A stretch of DNA of 39,459 nt from positions 1-39,459 of the forward strand of contig QOPG01000012.1 of the NCBI GenBank assembly GCA_003331585.1, given 5' to 3'. Positions 1-7,322 of the stretch are shown one piece after another (positions within the stretch are counted from its first letter, which is position 1; every line of letters begins with the position of its first letter). A program made the position numbers and the translations under genes. This DNA is from Gammaproteobacteria bacterium. GTDB lineage: Bacteria; Pseudomonadota; Gammaproteobacteria; Steroidobacterales; Woeseiaceae. The notes under the pieces were generated by a model, which was given only the letters and a program-made list of their open reading frames with translations, ran no database searches and had not been told where the DNA came from.

Positions 1-68
1 GTTCTTTTAAAAACAAACAAGAAAGAAAGGGCGAAAAATATTTTTACCGAAGCGAGAGTACTTTTCAT
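1..68 (-). CDS. Possible 5' end of a divergent exported or membrane protein (partial)
   Basis: On the minus strand an ATG at 68-66 opens a frame that stays open to the window edge (22 codons). It reads like a secretion signal: MKSTLASVKI, then a hydrophobic stretch rich in F, A, L and V. The gene would be divergent from lolB. In related genomes hemA or a TPR-protein gene sits beside lolB. The visible residues do not resemble the start of HemA, and nothing more can be identified. There is no clear ribosome binding site before the ATG, so the frame may be open by chance. Confidence 0.25.
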   Translation of the reverse strand, partial: MKSTLASVKIFFALSFLFVFKR

Positions 69-94
69 GGATAATAAGTATTTGATTGATATAA

Positions 95-688
95 ATGAAG
101 ATGTATTTAAATAAACTCTTAAAACATAAAAAATACAGCAACGCATATATTCTAATTGTGATTTGTTTTATTTGTGGTTGTGTTTCTACCTCTCAAAATC
201 TACAAGTAGATGATAAAAAAAATTATCCTCTTCCTCCAAAATTAGAAAATTGGCAAGCTGATGGCCGTATATCATTGAGTGTAAAAAATGAATCGTCTCA
301 TGTGAATTTTCGATGGAACCAAAAAAATAATGAATTTAGATTGCGGCTATCATTCGTGGGCGGGTTCAAATCAATTATTGTACTTGGAGATGATTTTGGA
401 GTTGAAGAAATTGAAGGAATTCAGTCGGATGAAAAAAATTTGATAGATACATTGAATAATTCTTTACCAATTGAGCAACTGAAATATTGGTTGCTCGGTA
501 AATCAAATCCAAATCTTGATTCCAGAATGACTGATCTCGCAGAAGATGAGGTAGCATTCAATCAGCTTGACTGGACAATTAGAGTTATGAAAGTTCAAAA
601 ATTCAATTCTTTAGTTTTACCAAAAAGAATACTTATTGAAAATATAGACTCAAATGCTCTAATTATTATTGATAAATGGGCGTTTTAA
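95..688 (+). CDS. lolB: Outer-membrane lipoprotein receptor LolB
   Basis: LolB accepts lipoproteins from the periplasmic carrier LolA and inserts them into the inner leaflet of the outer membrane. The 197-residue product starts with a basic segment and a hydrophobic core ending in a lipobox (ICGC, lipidated Cys29), so LolB is itself a lipoprotein. The mature N-terminus has the family signature around W53 (NWQADGRISL), followed by a beta-rich body. Length fits LolB at about 200 residues. The call is strengthened by position: in gammaproteobacteria lolB heads the cluster that leads to prs, rplY, pth and ychF, as here. A second ATG at 101 is also possible; neither start has a strong Shine-Dalgarno. 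ispE, which usually follows directly, is missing. Confidence 0.85.
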   Translation: MKMYLNKLLKHKKYSNAYILIVICFICGCVSTSQNLQVDDKKNYPLPPKLENWQADGRISLSVKNESSHVNFRWNQKNNEFRLRLSFVGGFKSIIVLGDDFGVEEIEGIQSDEKNLIDTLNNSLPIEQLKYWLLGKSNPNLDSRMTDLAEDEVAFNQLDWTIRVMKVQKFNSLVLPKRILIENIDSNALIIIDKWAF

Positions 689-708
689 ACGAATAGATAA
701 AATGACGT

Positions 709-737
709 TTGACACACAGTAAAACGGACTTCACAAT
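709..737 (+). promoter_or_regulatory. Sigma-70 promoter for tRNA-Gln
   Basis: A perfect -35 TTGACA (709-714) is separated by exactly 17 bp from a -10-like CACAAT (732-737). The predicted transcript start is near 744, about 25 nt before the mature tRNA-Gln. The same architecture precedes the tRNA-Met gene in this window, which supports it as a stable-RNA promoter. Read-through into prs is possible. Confidence 0.55.
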
Positions 738-768
738 TAACAAATTAAATACAGAGATGAAATACAGA

Positions 769-843
769 TGGGGTGTAGCCAAGTGGTAAGGCAACGGGTT
801 TTGATCCCGTCATTCGCAGGTTCGATCCCTGCCACCCCAGCCA
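769..843 (+). tRNA. tRNA-Gln (anticodon TTG)
   Basis: A complete cloverleaf with encoded CCA. The acceptor arms TGGGGTG (769-775) and CACCCCA (833-839) pair fully, followed by discriminator G840 and CCA 841-843. The anticodon stem ACGGG/CCCGT encloses loop TTTTGAT, giving anticodon TTG, which reads CAA (and CAG by wobble). The T arm carries GGTTCGATCC. The U1-A72 pair is typical of bacterial tRNA-Gln. A tRNA-Gln just upstream of prs is also the Pseudomonas arrangement. Confidence 0.97.
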
Positions 844-914
844 TTCAAAGGAATTTCAAGCATCTAGTATATTTTTATATTAAAATGCATATATAAAACT
901 TAAGGAGCTATACT

Positions 915-1868
915 TTGGATTCCACTTCAATGGCAATTATATCGGGAAATGCCCACCCAAAATTAGCGCAAGATATTGCTAAAGTTCTTCATCTTCCTTT
1001 AACAAAAGCTCAAGTTAGTCGTTTTAGTGATGGTGAATTTAACATTGAAATTTTAGAAAATATCCGTGGACGAGATACTTTCATCATACAGTCAACTTGC
1101 CCCCCTTCATCTGAAAATCTAATGGAATTATTAGTCATGACGGATGCGTGTCGTAGAGCTTCTGCTGCCCAAATAACTGCCGTAATACCTTATTTTGGTT
1201 ACGCACGACAAGATAGGAGACCAAGATCTTCAAGAGTACCGATAACTGCAAAATTGGTGGCTAAGTTGATTGCATCTGCTGGCATTGATAGGGTTCTCAC
1301 GGTGGATTTACATGCCGAACAAATTCAGGGTTTTTTTGATGTTGCTGTTGATAATGTATATGCCTCTCCCATCTTATTGGGCGATGCATGGAAGAAGAAG
1401 CACCAAGACATGGTTGTGGTATCGCCAGATGTTGGCGGTGTTGTAAGAGGAAGAGCATTAGCTAAAAGATTGGATAATGCTGATTTGGTTATTATTGATA
1501 AACGAAGATCAAAAGCCAATAAATCCGAAGTTATGAATATTATTGGAGATGTCGAGAATAAAAATTGCATCATGATCGATGATATGGTTGATACGGCAGG
1601 CACCCTATGCCAAGCAGCTAATAAATTAAAAGATTGTGGAGCAGCTTCAGTGCATGCCTACATAACGCATCCAGTACTTTCCGGGCCAGCCGTTGAAAGA
1701 ATAACAGATTCAGCGATTGATGAAATTGTTGTAACAGATACTATTCCTCTAAGTAAAGATGCGCTTGGGTGTAAAAAGATCAGGCAGTTATCAATTGCTG
1801 AACTTTTGGCTGAAACAATGAGGAGAATAAGCGAAGAAGAGTCTGTTAGTTCGCTTTATTTGGAGTAA
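915..1868 (+). CDS. prs: Ribose-phosphate pyrophosphokinase
   Basis: Makes 5-phosphoribosyl-1-pyrophosphate from ribose 5-phosphate and ATP, the precursor for purines, pyrimidines, NAD, histidine and tryptophan. The 317-residue protein aligns along its length with E. coli Prs (about 315). Visible motifs are RFSDGE near residue 37, the ATP-loop region [10 protein letters not shown] near 95, the metal-binding [12 protein letters not shown] near 130, the catalytic-loop [14 protein letters not shown] with KRRS, and the PRPP-binding [10 protein letters not shown] near 220. The start is TTG at 915, chosen because TAAGGAG at 901-907 lies 7 nt upstream; the next ATG at 930 is too far from it. It follows tRNA-Gln and may be partly cotranscribed with it. 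Confidence 0.97.
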   Translation: MDSTSMAIISGNAHPKLAQDIAKVLHLPLTKAQVSRFSDGEFNIEILENIRGRDTFIIQSTCPPSSENLMELLVMTDACRRASAAQITAVIPYFGYARQDRRPRSSRVPITAKLVAKLIASAGIDRVLTVDLHAEQIQGFFDVAVDNVYASPILLGDAWKKKHQDMVVVSPDVGGVVRGRALAKRLDNADLVIIDKRRSKANKSEVMNIIGDVENKNCIMIDDMVDTAGTLCQAANKLKDCGAASVHAYITHPVLSGPAVERITDSAIDEIVVTDTIPLSKDALGCKKIRQLSIAELLAETMRRISEEESVSSLYLE

Positions 1869-2009
1869 TTTAAAAAAAACTAGTAATTTAAATATATAAG
1901 AATGTTCCCTCTAGGCTTGCTTTAGGCTATTATGCCCAACTCAATGTCGTTTGGTCGCGAATGACTTTGAATTTTTTTTAATACAATCAATTATTTATGG
2001 AGATTAACA

Positions 2010-2747
2010 ATGAGCGAAGAGTTTAATCTTATTGCTGAAATGCGAGATGATCAGGGCAAAGGTGCGAGCCGCCGTCTGCGTCGTCAAGGAATGGTACCTG
2101 CCGTTATATATGGAGCCGGTCGTGATCCAAGAAATTTGATGTTTGATCACAACAAAGTGCTTCGTCAACTTGAAGATCCTTCTTTTTATTCAAGTATCTT
2201 GAATGTTAAAGTAGGAGAAAAGAGTCGTGCCGCTATCGTAAAAGATATTCAGAGGCACCCATCAAAAAAACAAATTATTCACATTGATCTTCAGCGTATT
2301 GTTGAAGATGAGCAAATTAAGATGCAAATTCCTATCCATTATCTTGGAGAAGAGGATGCTGTTGGTGTGAAAATAGGCGGTGGAACAGTCACAAAAATTA
2401 TGACTGAGCTTGAAATATCATGTCTACCAAAAGACTTACCAGAGTTTCTAGAAGTTGATATTTCTGAACTTGAGCTAGATCAAATGTTAAATGTATCGGA
2501 TATTTCGTTACCTGAAGGAGTTGAAATATCGGATATAATCAAAGAGCAAGATCAGGCTATTGTCTCAATACAAGAGATTAAAGAAATTATAGAAGAAGAA
2601 ATCGAAGATGAAGATTCTGAGTCTGATGGAGAATCAGAGGGATCAGATCAACCAGAAGGCGAATCAGATTCTGAAGCTAAAGATCAAAGTGAAAACAAAG
2701 AATCTTCTGAAAATGAGAGCGGTGCTGATAGCGAAAAGAGTGAGTAA
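2010..2747 (+). CDS. rplY: 50S ribosomal protein bL25, long CTC form
   Basis: Binds 5S rRNA in the large ribosomal subunit. At 245 residues it is the long form: an N-terminal 5S-binding domain (about 1-95, including GKGASRRLRRQG and VPAVIYGAGRDP) plus the C-terminal beta domain of the CTC/TL5 type (about 96-185, ending PEGVEISD). From about residue 195 the chain becomes an almost purely acidic, Ser/Glu/Asp-rich tail of some 50 residues ending in SEKSE. That tail is longer and more acidic than usual and is probably disordered. GGAG at 1999-2002 lies 7 nt before the ATG. It is followed by pth after 42 bp, a conserved pairing. Confidence 0.95.
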   Translation: MSEEFNLIAEMRDDQGKGASRRLRRQGMVPAVIYGAGRDPRNLMFDHNKVLRQLEDPSFYSSILNVKVGEKSRAAIVKDIQRHPSKKQIIHIDLQRIVEDEQIKMQIPIHYLGEEDAVGVKIGGGTVTKIMTELEISCLPKDLPEFLEVDISELELDQMLNVSDISLPEGVEISDIIKEQDQAIVSIQEIKEIIEEEIEDEDSESDGESEGSDQPEGESDSEAKDQSENKESSENESGADSEKSE

Positions 2748-2789
2748 GCATTGATCAATGATTGATTCTTTTAGGGTGGTAATTTCAAA

Positions 2790-3380
2790 ATGAACTCAAA
2801 TCTCAAGGTAATTGCAGGTATCGGCAATCCTGGAGAAAAATACAGCAGCACTCTTCATAATGCAGGATTTTGGTTGGTAGATGAGATTGCATCTAGGGAA
2901 AAAATTGAGTTTTCTTTGGAAAAGAGATTTGATTTACAAATGTGCCAAGTTAGTTTGTCTGGAGAAGATATTTGGCTTATTAAACCACAGAAATTTATGA
3001 ATTTAAGTGGTGGCCCGATAGGTGAATTTCTTAGATACTTTAAAATTCCAACCAATGAAATGATAGTAGCTCATGACGAAATTGATCTTCTTCCGAATAC
3101 GGTGAAATTCAAAATATCCGGTGGCCATGCCGGGCATAATGGCCTCAGAGATATAATTAGACACTGTGATAATGATTTTATGCGAATTCGAATTGGTGTC
3201 GGCCATCCTGGGAATAAAGATGAAGTTATTAAATATGTTTTAAAAAATGCAAAAAAGTCACTTAGGCAAGACATCAACAAGAGTATAGAGAGAGTGATTC
3301 GCATCTTACCGATGATAATTCAAGGCAATACCCAAGAAGCGATGAAAAAACTTCATACTGATATAAGTATTAAAGAATAG
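2790..3380 (+). CDS. pth: Peptidyl-tRNA hydrolase
   Basis: Hydrolyses the ester bond in peptidyl-tRNAs that drop off stalled ribosomes, recycling tRNA. The 196-residue length matches the family (about 194). The N-terminal [18 protein letters not shown] contains the catalytic His, KFMNLSGG is the substrate-cleft motif, VAHDEIDL holds the catalytic Asp, and [12 protein letters not shown] is the conserved glycine-rich loop. The ribosome binding site AGGGTGG lies upstream of the ATG. It sits between rplY and ychF, the usual gammaproteobacterial order, and ychF starts 10 nt after its stop codon. Confidence 0.97.
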   Translation: MNSNLKVIAGIGNPGEKYSSTLHNAGFWLVDEIASREKIEFSLEKRFDLQMCQVSLSGEDIWLIKPQKFMNLSGGPIGEFLRYFKIPTNEMIVAHDEIDLLPNTVKFKISGGHAGHNGLRDIIRHCDNDFMRIRIGVGHPGNKDEVIKYVLKNAKKSLRQDINKSIERVIRILPMIIQGNTQEAMKKLHTDISIKE

Positions 3381-3390
3381 GGCGGAAGAG

Positions 3391-4479
3391 ATGACGATAA
3401 AATGTGGCATAGTAGGCCTTCCCAATGTCGGTAAATCAACACTTTTTAATGCATTAACTGCCGCTGAAATACCAGCAGAAAATTATCCATTTTGTACCAT
3501 TGAGCCTAATATTGGTATGGTTCAAGTTCCGGATCCTCGTTTAGATTCGATTGCTCAAATTGTGCGCCCAGAAAAAACTTTACCAACAACTATGGAATTC
3601 GTTGATATTGCTGGTTTAGTTAGTGGCGCCTCAAAAGGCGAAGGTTTGGGCAATCAGTTTCTTGCAAATATCAGAGAAACTAATGCAATTGCACATGTAG
3701 TGAGATGCTTTGAAGATGATGATGTAATTCATGTATCGGGTTCTGCAAACCCAATTGATGATGTTACTGTAATAAATACTGAACTCGCGCTTGCGGATAT
3801 GGAGATGGTTGAAAAGCAACTTCATAGAGCAGAAAAACATGCGAGAACAAATGAAAAAATAGCAATCATCAGAAAAGAGGCTCTTAAGAAAACATATGAT
3901 CACCTTGATAAAGGTCTCCCAATTAGAACTCTTGGATTGGAAGAAATAGAAGAAGATGCAATCAAGGAGCTCCAGTTTTTAACCTCAAAACCCGTTATGT
4001 ATATTGCAAACACAGACGAGAGTTCATTATGCAACAATAATGTCAAGCAATTACAAAAATATGCTGATGAAGAAGGGGCAAAAATAGTAACGGTATGCGC
4101 TTCTATTGAAGCAGAAATCGCTCAATTAGATAATGATGATAGACAAGACTTTCTGACTGATTTAGGGCAATCGGAACCAGGATTAAACAGAGTCATAAGA
4201 AGTGGTTATGATCTTTTAGGGTTACAAACTTTTTTTACCGCAGGTCCAAAAGAAGTGAGAGCATGGACGACGAAGATCAATGCAACTGCACCTAAAGCTG
4301 CAGCAGAAATACATACAGACTTTGAGAGAGGATTTATCCGAGCGGAAGTAATTTCATTTAATGATTTTATTGAGAAGAAAGGTGAGCTAGGTGCTAAAGA
4401 AGCAGGTCTATTGAGGTTAGAAGGAAAGGAGTATATCGTTAAAGAAGGCGATATTATGCATTTTAGATTTAATGTTTAG
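3391..4479 (+). CDS. ychF: Obg-family ATPase YchF (OLA1)
   Basis: A ribosome-associated P-loop NTPase linked to translation start-site choice and stress responses; unlike most Obg proteins it prefers ATP. The 362 residues match E. coli YchF (363). G1 is GLPNVGKST near residue 9 and G3 is DIAG near 73. The G4 position reads NTDE instead of NKxD, the change associated with ATP preference. The C-terminal TGS-like domain ends with [24 protein letters not shown], a very conserved tail. The ribosome binding site is GGAAGAG just before the ATG. It is the last gene of the rplY-pth-ychF run. Confidence 0.97.
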   Translation: MTIKCGIVGLPNVGKSTLFNALTAAEIPAENYPFCTIEPNIGMVQVPDPRLDSIAQIVRPEKTLPTTMEFVDIAGLVSGASKGEGLGNQFLANIRETNAIAHVVRCFEDDDVIHVSGSANPIDDVTVINTELALADMEMVEKQLHRAEKHARTNEKIAIIRKEALKKTYDHLDKGLPIRTLGLEEIEEDAIKELQFLTSKPVMYIANTDESSLCNNNVKQLQKYADEEGAKIVTVCASIEAEIAQLDNDDRQDFLTDLGQSEPGLNRVIRSGYDLLGLQTFFTAGPKEVRAWTTKINATAPKAAAEIHTDFERGFIRAEVISFNDFIEKKGELGAKEAGLLRLEGKEYIVKEGDIMHFRFNV

Positions 4480-4500
4480 TATTGGATTTATAAGACTTTC

Positions 4501-4529
4501 TTGACACTGCAATTGCTTCAACGGACAAT
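4501..4529 (+). promoter_or_regulatory. Sigma-70 promoter for tRNA-Met
   Basis: TTGACA (4501-4506), a 17-bp spacer and GACAAT (4524-4529) predict a start near 4536, about 18 nt before the tRNA. This matches the arrangement before tRNA-Gln (TTGACA, 17 bp, CACAAT), so the tRNA probably has its own promoter and does not rely only on read-through from ychF. Confidence 0.55.
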
Positions 4530-4553
4530 CCTTCTTCTTCTATTGTAAATAAT

Positions 4554-4630
4554 GGTGATGTAGCTCAGGTGGTTAGAGCGATGCACTCATAACGCATAGG
4601 TCGGTGGTTCAAGTCCACCCATCACCACCA
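4554..4630 (+). tRNA. tRNA-Met, elongator type (anticodon CAT)
   Basis: The acceptor stem GGTGATG (4554-4560) pairs with CATCACC (4620-4626), followed by A4627 and encoded CCA. The anticodon stem ATGCA/CGCAT has one non-Watson-Crick pair (A-C) and loop CTCATAA, giving anticodon CAT. The fully paired first acceptor position rules out initiator tRNA. CAT could also mark the lysidine-modified tRNA-Ile2, which has a similar T arm. Elongator Met is preferred because a tRNA-Met follows ychF in Pseudomonas. Sequence alone does not fully settle Met versus Ile2. Confidence 0.9.
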
Positions 4631-4641
4631 TTTAATTCAAA

Positions 4642-5916
4642 TTAAAGAAGATCTTTGATTTTATATAACATGACACCAAGAGAGAGAAGCGGTCTTCTTA
4701 AAAAGTATGTTCCTGGAATCGAAACTGGGCGAATAGAGTTAAATAAATCAAATCTTTCCATTGTTCCAGAGATAGCTTCGCTAATTAATTTCCCTGCAAG
4801 GTGAGTCATGTTGACACCATGACCAGAATAACCCTGACTGTAGTATATATTTGAAGTTAATTTTCCAATTTGAGGTATGCGATTAACTGTTACGGCGATT
4901 TTTCCAGTCCATCCATAATCTATCTTTACATTACTTAAGTCTGGGTAAATTCTAAGCATTTTTTTTCTGAGTTCTGTCTTTATAAAATCTTCATCATTTC
5001 CATGATAGTTTAATCGTGTTCCAAATAGCAGTCGTTTATCACCTGTTAAGCGAAAATATTCCAATATATAATTTGGATCGCAAACTGCAAGATCTTGAGG
5101 ATTAATTTTGTTTATAATTTCATTTGACAGTGGCTCTGTTGCAATCACAAAGCTATTTACAGGGATAATAAAATTTTGCATCTTTTTTTCAAAATGGTGA
5201 TAGGCATTACCCGTGAGTAATAGTGAGTTTGCGGATACACTTCCTTTTGAGGTGTAAATTTTTGGTTTATTGTTTTTTTCTATTCTAACTACTGGTGATT
5301 TCTCATAAATTAAAGTCCCTAGAGATTCTGCAGCTTTTGCTTCACCAATACATAAGTTTAGTGAATGCACATGCCCATTTCCCATATTGAGAAGGCCACC
5401 AATATATTCATTAGTTCCTATTAAATTTTTTGTTTCATCTCCTGTGAGCAATGAAATTTGATGAGGATAGTTATGATTCTGCATATCTTCATAAGAAAAC
5501 TTTAAATCTTGAATGTGTCGTTTTTTTATCGCCACATCAAGGTAACCCCACTTCAAATCACAATCAATATGGTACTTCTCAACTCTTTTGCGAATTATGT
5601 CATTCCCTTCCCAACGCATATTCCAAAGCATATCAGTGTATTTGGTATCATATTTCTTCTGCATAATATCATCACCAGAAAATCCACCAATAATCTCTCC
5701 ACCATTTCTACCAGTTGCACCCCAGCCAATTTTGTTGGCTTCAATGATAACGACTTTATATCCAAGTTCTGATAGATGAAGACCTGCTGAGACACCACTA
5801 AAACCTCCACCAACTATACAAATATCTGTTGTTAGCTCCTCATCTAATACTGGATAGTTGGTTTCTTCCTTTATGCTATTTGCATAATAAGAATTCGTGT
5901 GATTTTCTGGATTCAT
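4642..5916 (-). CDS. puuB: FAD-dependent gamma-glutamylputrescine oxidase-like protein (PuuB family)
   Basis: PuuB oxidises gamma-glutamylputrescine to gamma-glutamyl-gamma-aminobutyraldehyde with release of H2O2 and ammonia. The 424-residue length is almost that of E. coli PuuB (426), and similarity runs end to end. The N-terminus has an SYYA segment, then the FAD-binding CIVGGGFSGVSAGLHL near residue 32 and the E-A-N-K-I-G-W-G-A-T-G-R-N-G-G block near 60. Later come GNGHVHSLNLCIGEA, LTGNAYHH and the C-terminal YYSQGYSGHGVNMTHLAGKL. Its start codon overlaps the stop of the serine hydrolase gene (ATGA, 5913-5916), so the two are translationally coupled. A PuuC-like dehydrogenase lies 12 kb away, but puuA and puuD are not in the window. 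The substrate could be another gamma-glutamylated amine. Confidence 0.8.
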   Translation of the reverse strand: MNPENHTNSYYANSIKEETNYPVLDEELTTDICIVGGGFSGVSAGLHLSELGYKVVIIEANKIGWGATGRNGGEIIGGFSGDDIMQKKYDTKYTDMLWNMRWEGNDIIRKRVEKYHIDCDLKWGYLDVAIKKRHIQDLKFSYEDMQNHNYPHQISLLTGDETKNLIGTNEYIGGLLNMGNGHVHSLNLCIGEAKAAESLGTLIYEKSPVVRIEKNNKPKIYTSKGSVSANSLLLTGNAYHHFEKKMQNFIIPVNSFVIATEPLSNEIINKINPQDLAVCDPNYILEYFRLTGDKRLLFGTRLNYHGNDEDFIKTELRKKMLRIYPDLSNVKIDYGWTGKIAVTVNRIPQIGKLTSNIYYSQGYSGHGVNMTHLAGKLISEAISGTMERFDLFNSIRPVSIPGTYFLRRPLLSLGVMLYKIKDLL

Positions 5917-7226
5917 TCTGGGTTTACACTATAAACTGTATTTAAAACTTCTCTTACTATCATTCTCATTTCTCTCGCGTCATGCTCAGAGTCTCTTTTG
6001 TAACCGGTCCAAACTGCCACGATATCTCTAGTAGGGTTAATCAACAACCCCTGACCGGCCCATCCACCTTTGAAAAAATCACCATTTTCATAAACTGCAT
6101 CCCATTGATAAATATTATGCCTAAGATCATCAGGCATATTTGCAGAAGGTATTTTTTGATATAAATTTTGCATTAGCTTTGGGTTACCCTTAGTTAGGAT
6201 AAGATCAATATGATCATCACTTATGATTTTTTCCTCAGATACCGTTTTGTAACTCGGCGTGAACAACAATCCAAATCTAATCATATCCCTCATATTTGCC
6301 AAAAACCCGCCGTGTGAAATTGGAATCCCATATCTAGGTGCGATGAAAGATGCATCTGACTCTGCTCCAATTTTATTCCATATCTCTTTACTGAGTGCAT
6401 CCTGATAGGGCATCCCACTGAGTTCTTCGACAAGCCATGCCAATACAAACGTGTCAACACCAGAGTAAGAGAAAATTTCACCCTGTGGTGCATTTCTTTC
6501 AATTTTTGTATTTTTAACAAAGTCATACGGGGTATCCTCGGCATCCTCAGTTCTAAAGCCATCGCCAATGGACATGGAATAGAGGTAGTAACAGGATTCA
6601 AATGTTTCGTAATTATCAGAACAATCGAGTCCTGAAGCCATATCCAAAATATTTCTGATCCTAATTCCAGCATAGCTCGTATCTTTTAATTCTTTTAAAT
6701 AGAAATCTATTGGTTTACTAACATCTAGTTGTTTTCGTTCTTCATATATTCTTAGAAGTGTTGCTGGAAGTACTTTTGAAACTGACCAATAAATGGGTTT
6801 TTCGTGCTCTTCCATTCGAGGATAGTGCTCAAAAATTATTTTGCCTTTATGCGCAATCACCACACCCATAACAGTTGATTTATCATGATCAATGAAAGTT
6901 TGAAAATTCATTAGACCAACTGGCGTATTTACCTCAGTAGTATTAATGTTATTTGCTAAGTTGTAATCGAGAACACTAACTGGGCCAGATCTGTAAACAT
7001 TTACAGTGGTAAGAATTTGGTGAAGATTTTTATTATTCCAGGCCATGTCCATTCCATTGATGGTCCACCATATATTTTTTTTTGGGAGTTTTTTTAATTG
7101 CTCTTTTATTTCTTTGACACCGGAAGGTGAGACAAATGAGCTATCCTTAATTTGAGAATAACTGTTTAAGGGCAGCCATAATATTATGCTTAGCAGGACT
7201 GTAAATATCTTTTTGTTTAAACCCAT
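5913..7226 (-). CDS. Exported serine hydrolase of the class C beta-lactamase / penicillin-binding family
   Basis: 437 residues with an N-terminal signal peptide (KK, hydrophobic core, cleavage near residue 25), so probably periplasmic. The nucleophile motif SxxK is SVSK at 148-151, preceded by YW. The second motif appears as YSG (in FSYSGVDTF) where YxN is usual, and GGWAGQGLL near the C-terminus stands where classical enzymes have KTG. These departures suggest an esterase, amidase or peptidase and not an antibiotic-resistance enzyme. Many marine bacteria carry such proteins, annotated only as serine hydrolases. The four-base overlap with the PuuB-like gene implies coordinated expression, but no functional link is known. 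Confidence 0.8.
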   Translation of the reverse strand: MGLNKKIFTVLLSIILWLPLNSYSQIKDSSFVSPSGVKEIKEQLKKLPKKNIWWTINGMDMAWNNKNLHQILTTVNVYRSGPVSVLDYNLANNINTTEVNTPVGLMNFQTFIDHDKSTVMGVVIAHKGKIIFEHYPRMEEHEKPIYWSVSKVLPATLLRIYEERKQLDVSKPIDFYLKELKDTSYAGIRIRNILDMASGLDCSDNYETFESCYYLYSMSIGDGFRTEDAEDTPYDFVKNTKIERNAPQGEIFSYSGVDTFVLAWLVEELSGMPYQDALSKEIWNKIGAESDASFIAPRYGIPISHGGFLANMRDMIRFGLLFTPSYKTVSEEKIISDDHIDLILTKGNPKLMQNLYQKIPSANMPDDLRHNIYQWDAVYENGDFFKGGWAGQGLLINPTRDIVAVWTGYKRDSEHDAREMRMIVREVLNTVYSVNPE

Positions 7227-7322
7227 AAATTAAATCCTCCATTTTTTTGTATACCCAGTTTATATTTGAAAGTAAAATTAGTCTTAAATATAGCACTACA
7301 ATATGATCCAAAAAAGAAATCA

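Noticed and set aside
915-932. ATG 930 as the start of prs
   Set aside because: The Shine-Dalgarno at 901-907 fits the TTG at 915 and would be too far from ATG 930.
1325-1603. Minus-strand ORF inside prs
   Set aside because: It is a shadow of prs with no family features. The same applies to similar overlapping ORFs inside ychF, the ASKHA gene, the thiolase, the symporter, the aldehyde dehydrogenase and others.
1911-1935. -35/-10 pair before rplY (TTGCTT, TATTAT)
   Set aside because: The hexamers are only 5 bp apart, which is incompatible with a sigma-70 promoter.
5913-7226. Antibiotic-resistance beta-lactamase
   Set aside because: The second and third catalytic motifs differ from true class C enzymes (YSG, and GWAG where KTG is expected), so resistance is not supported.
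7266-7322. TTG start extending the ferredoxin/ASKHA protein by 19 residues
   Set aside because: No ribosome binding site, and the extra residues are not part of the ferredoxin fold; ATG 7323 begins it directly.
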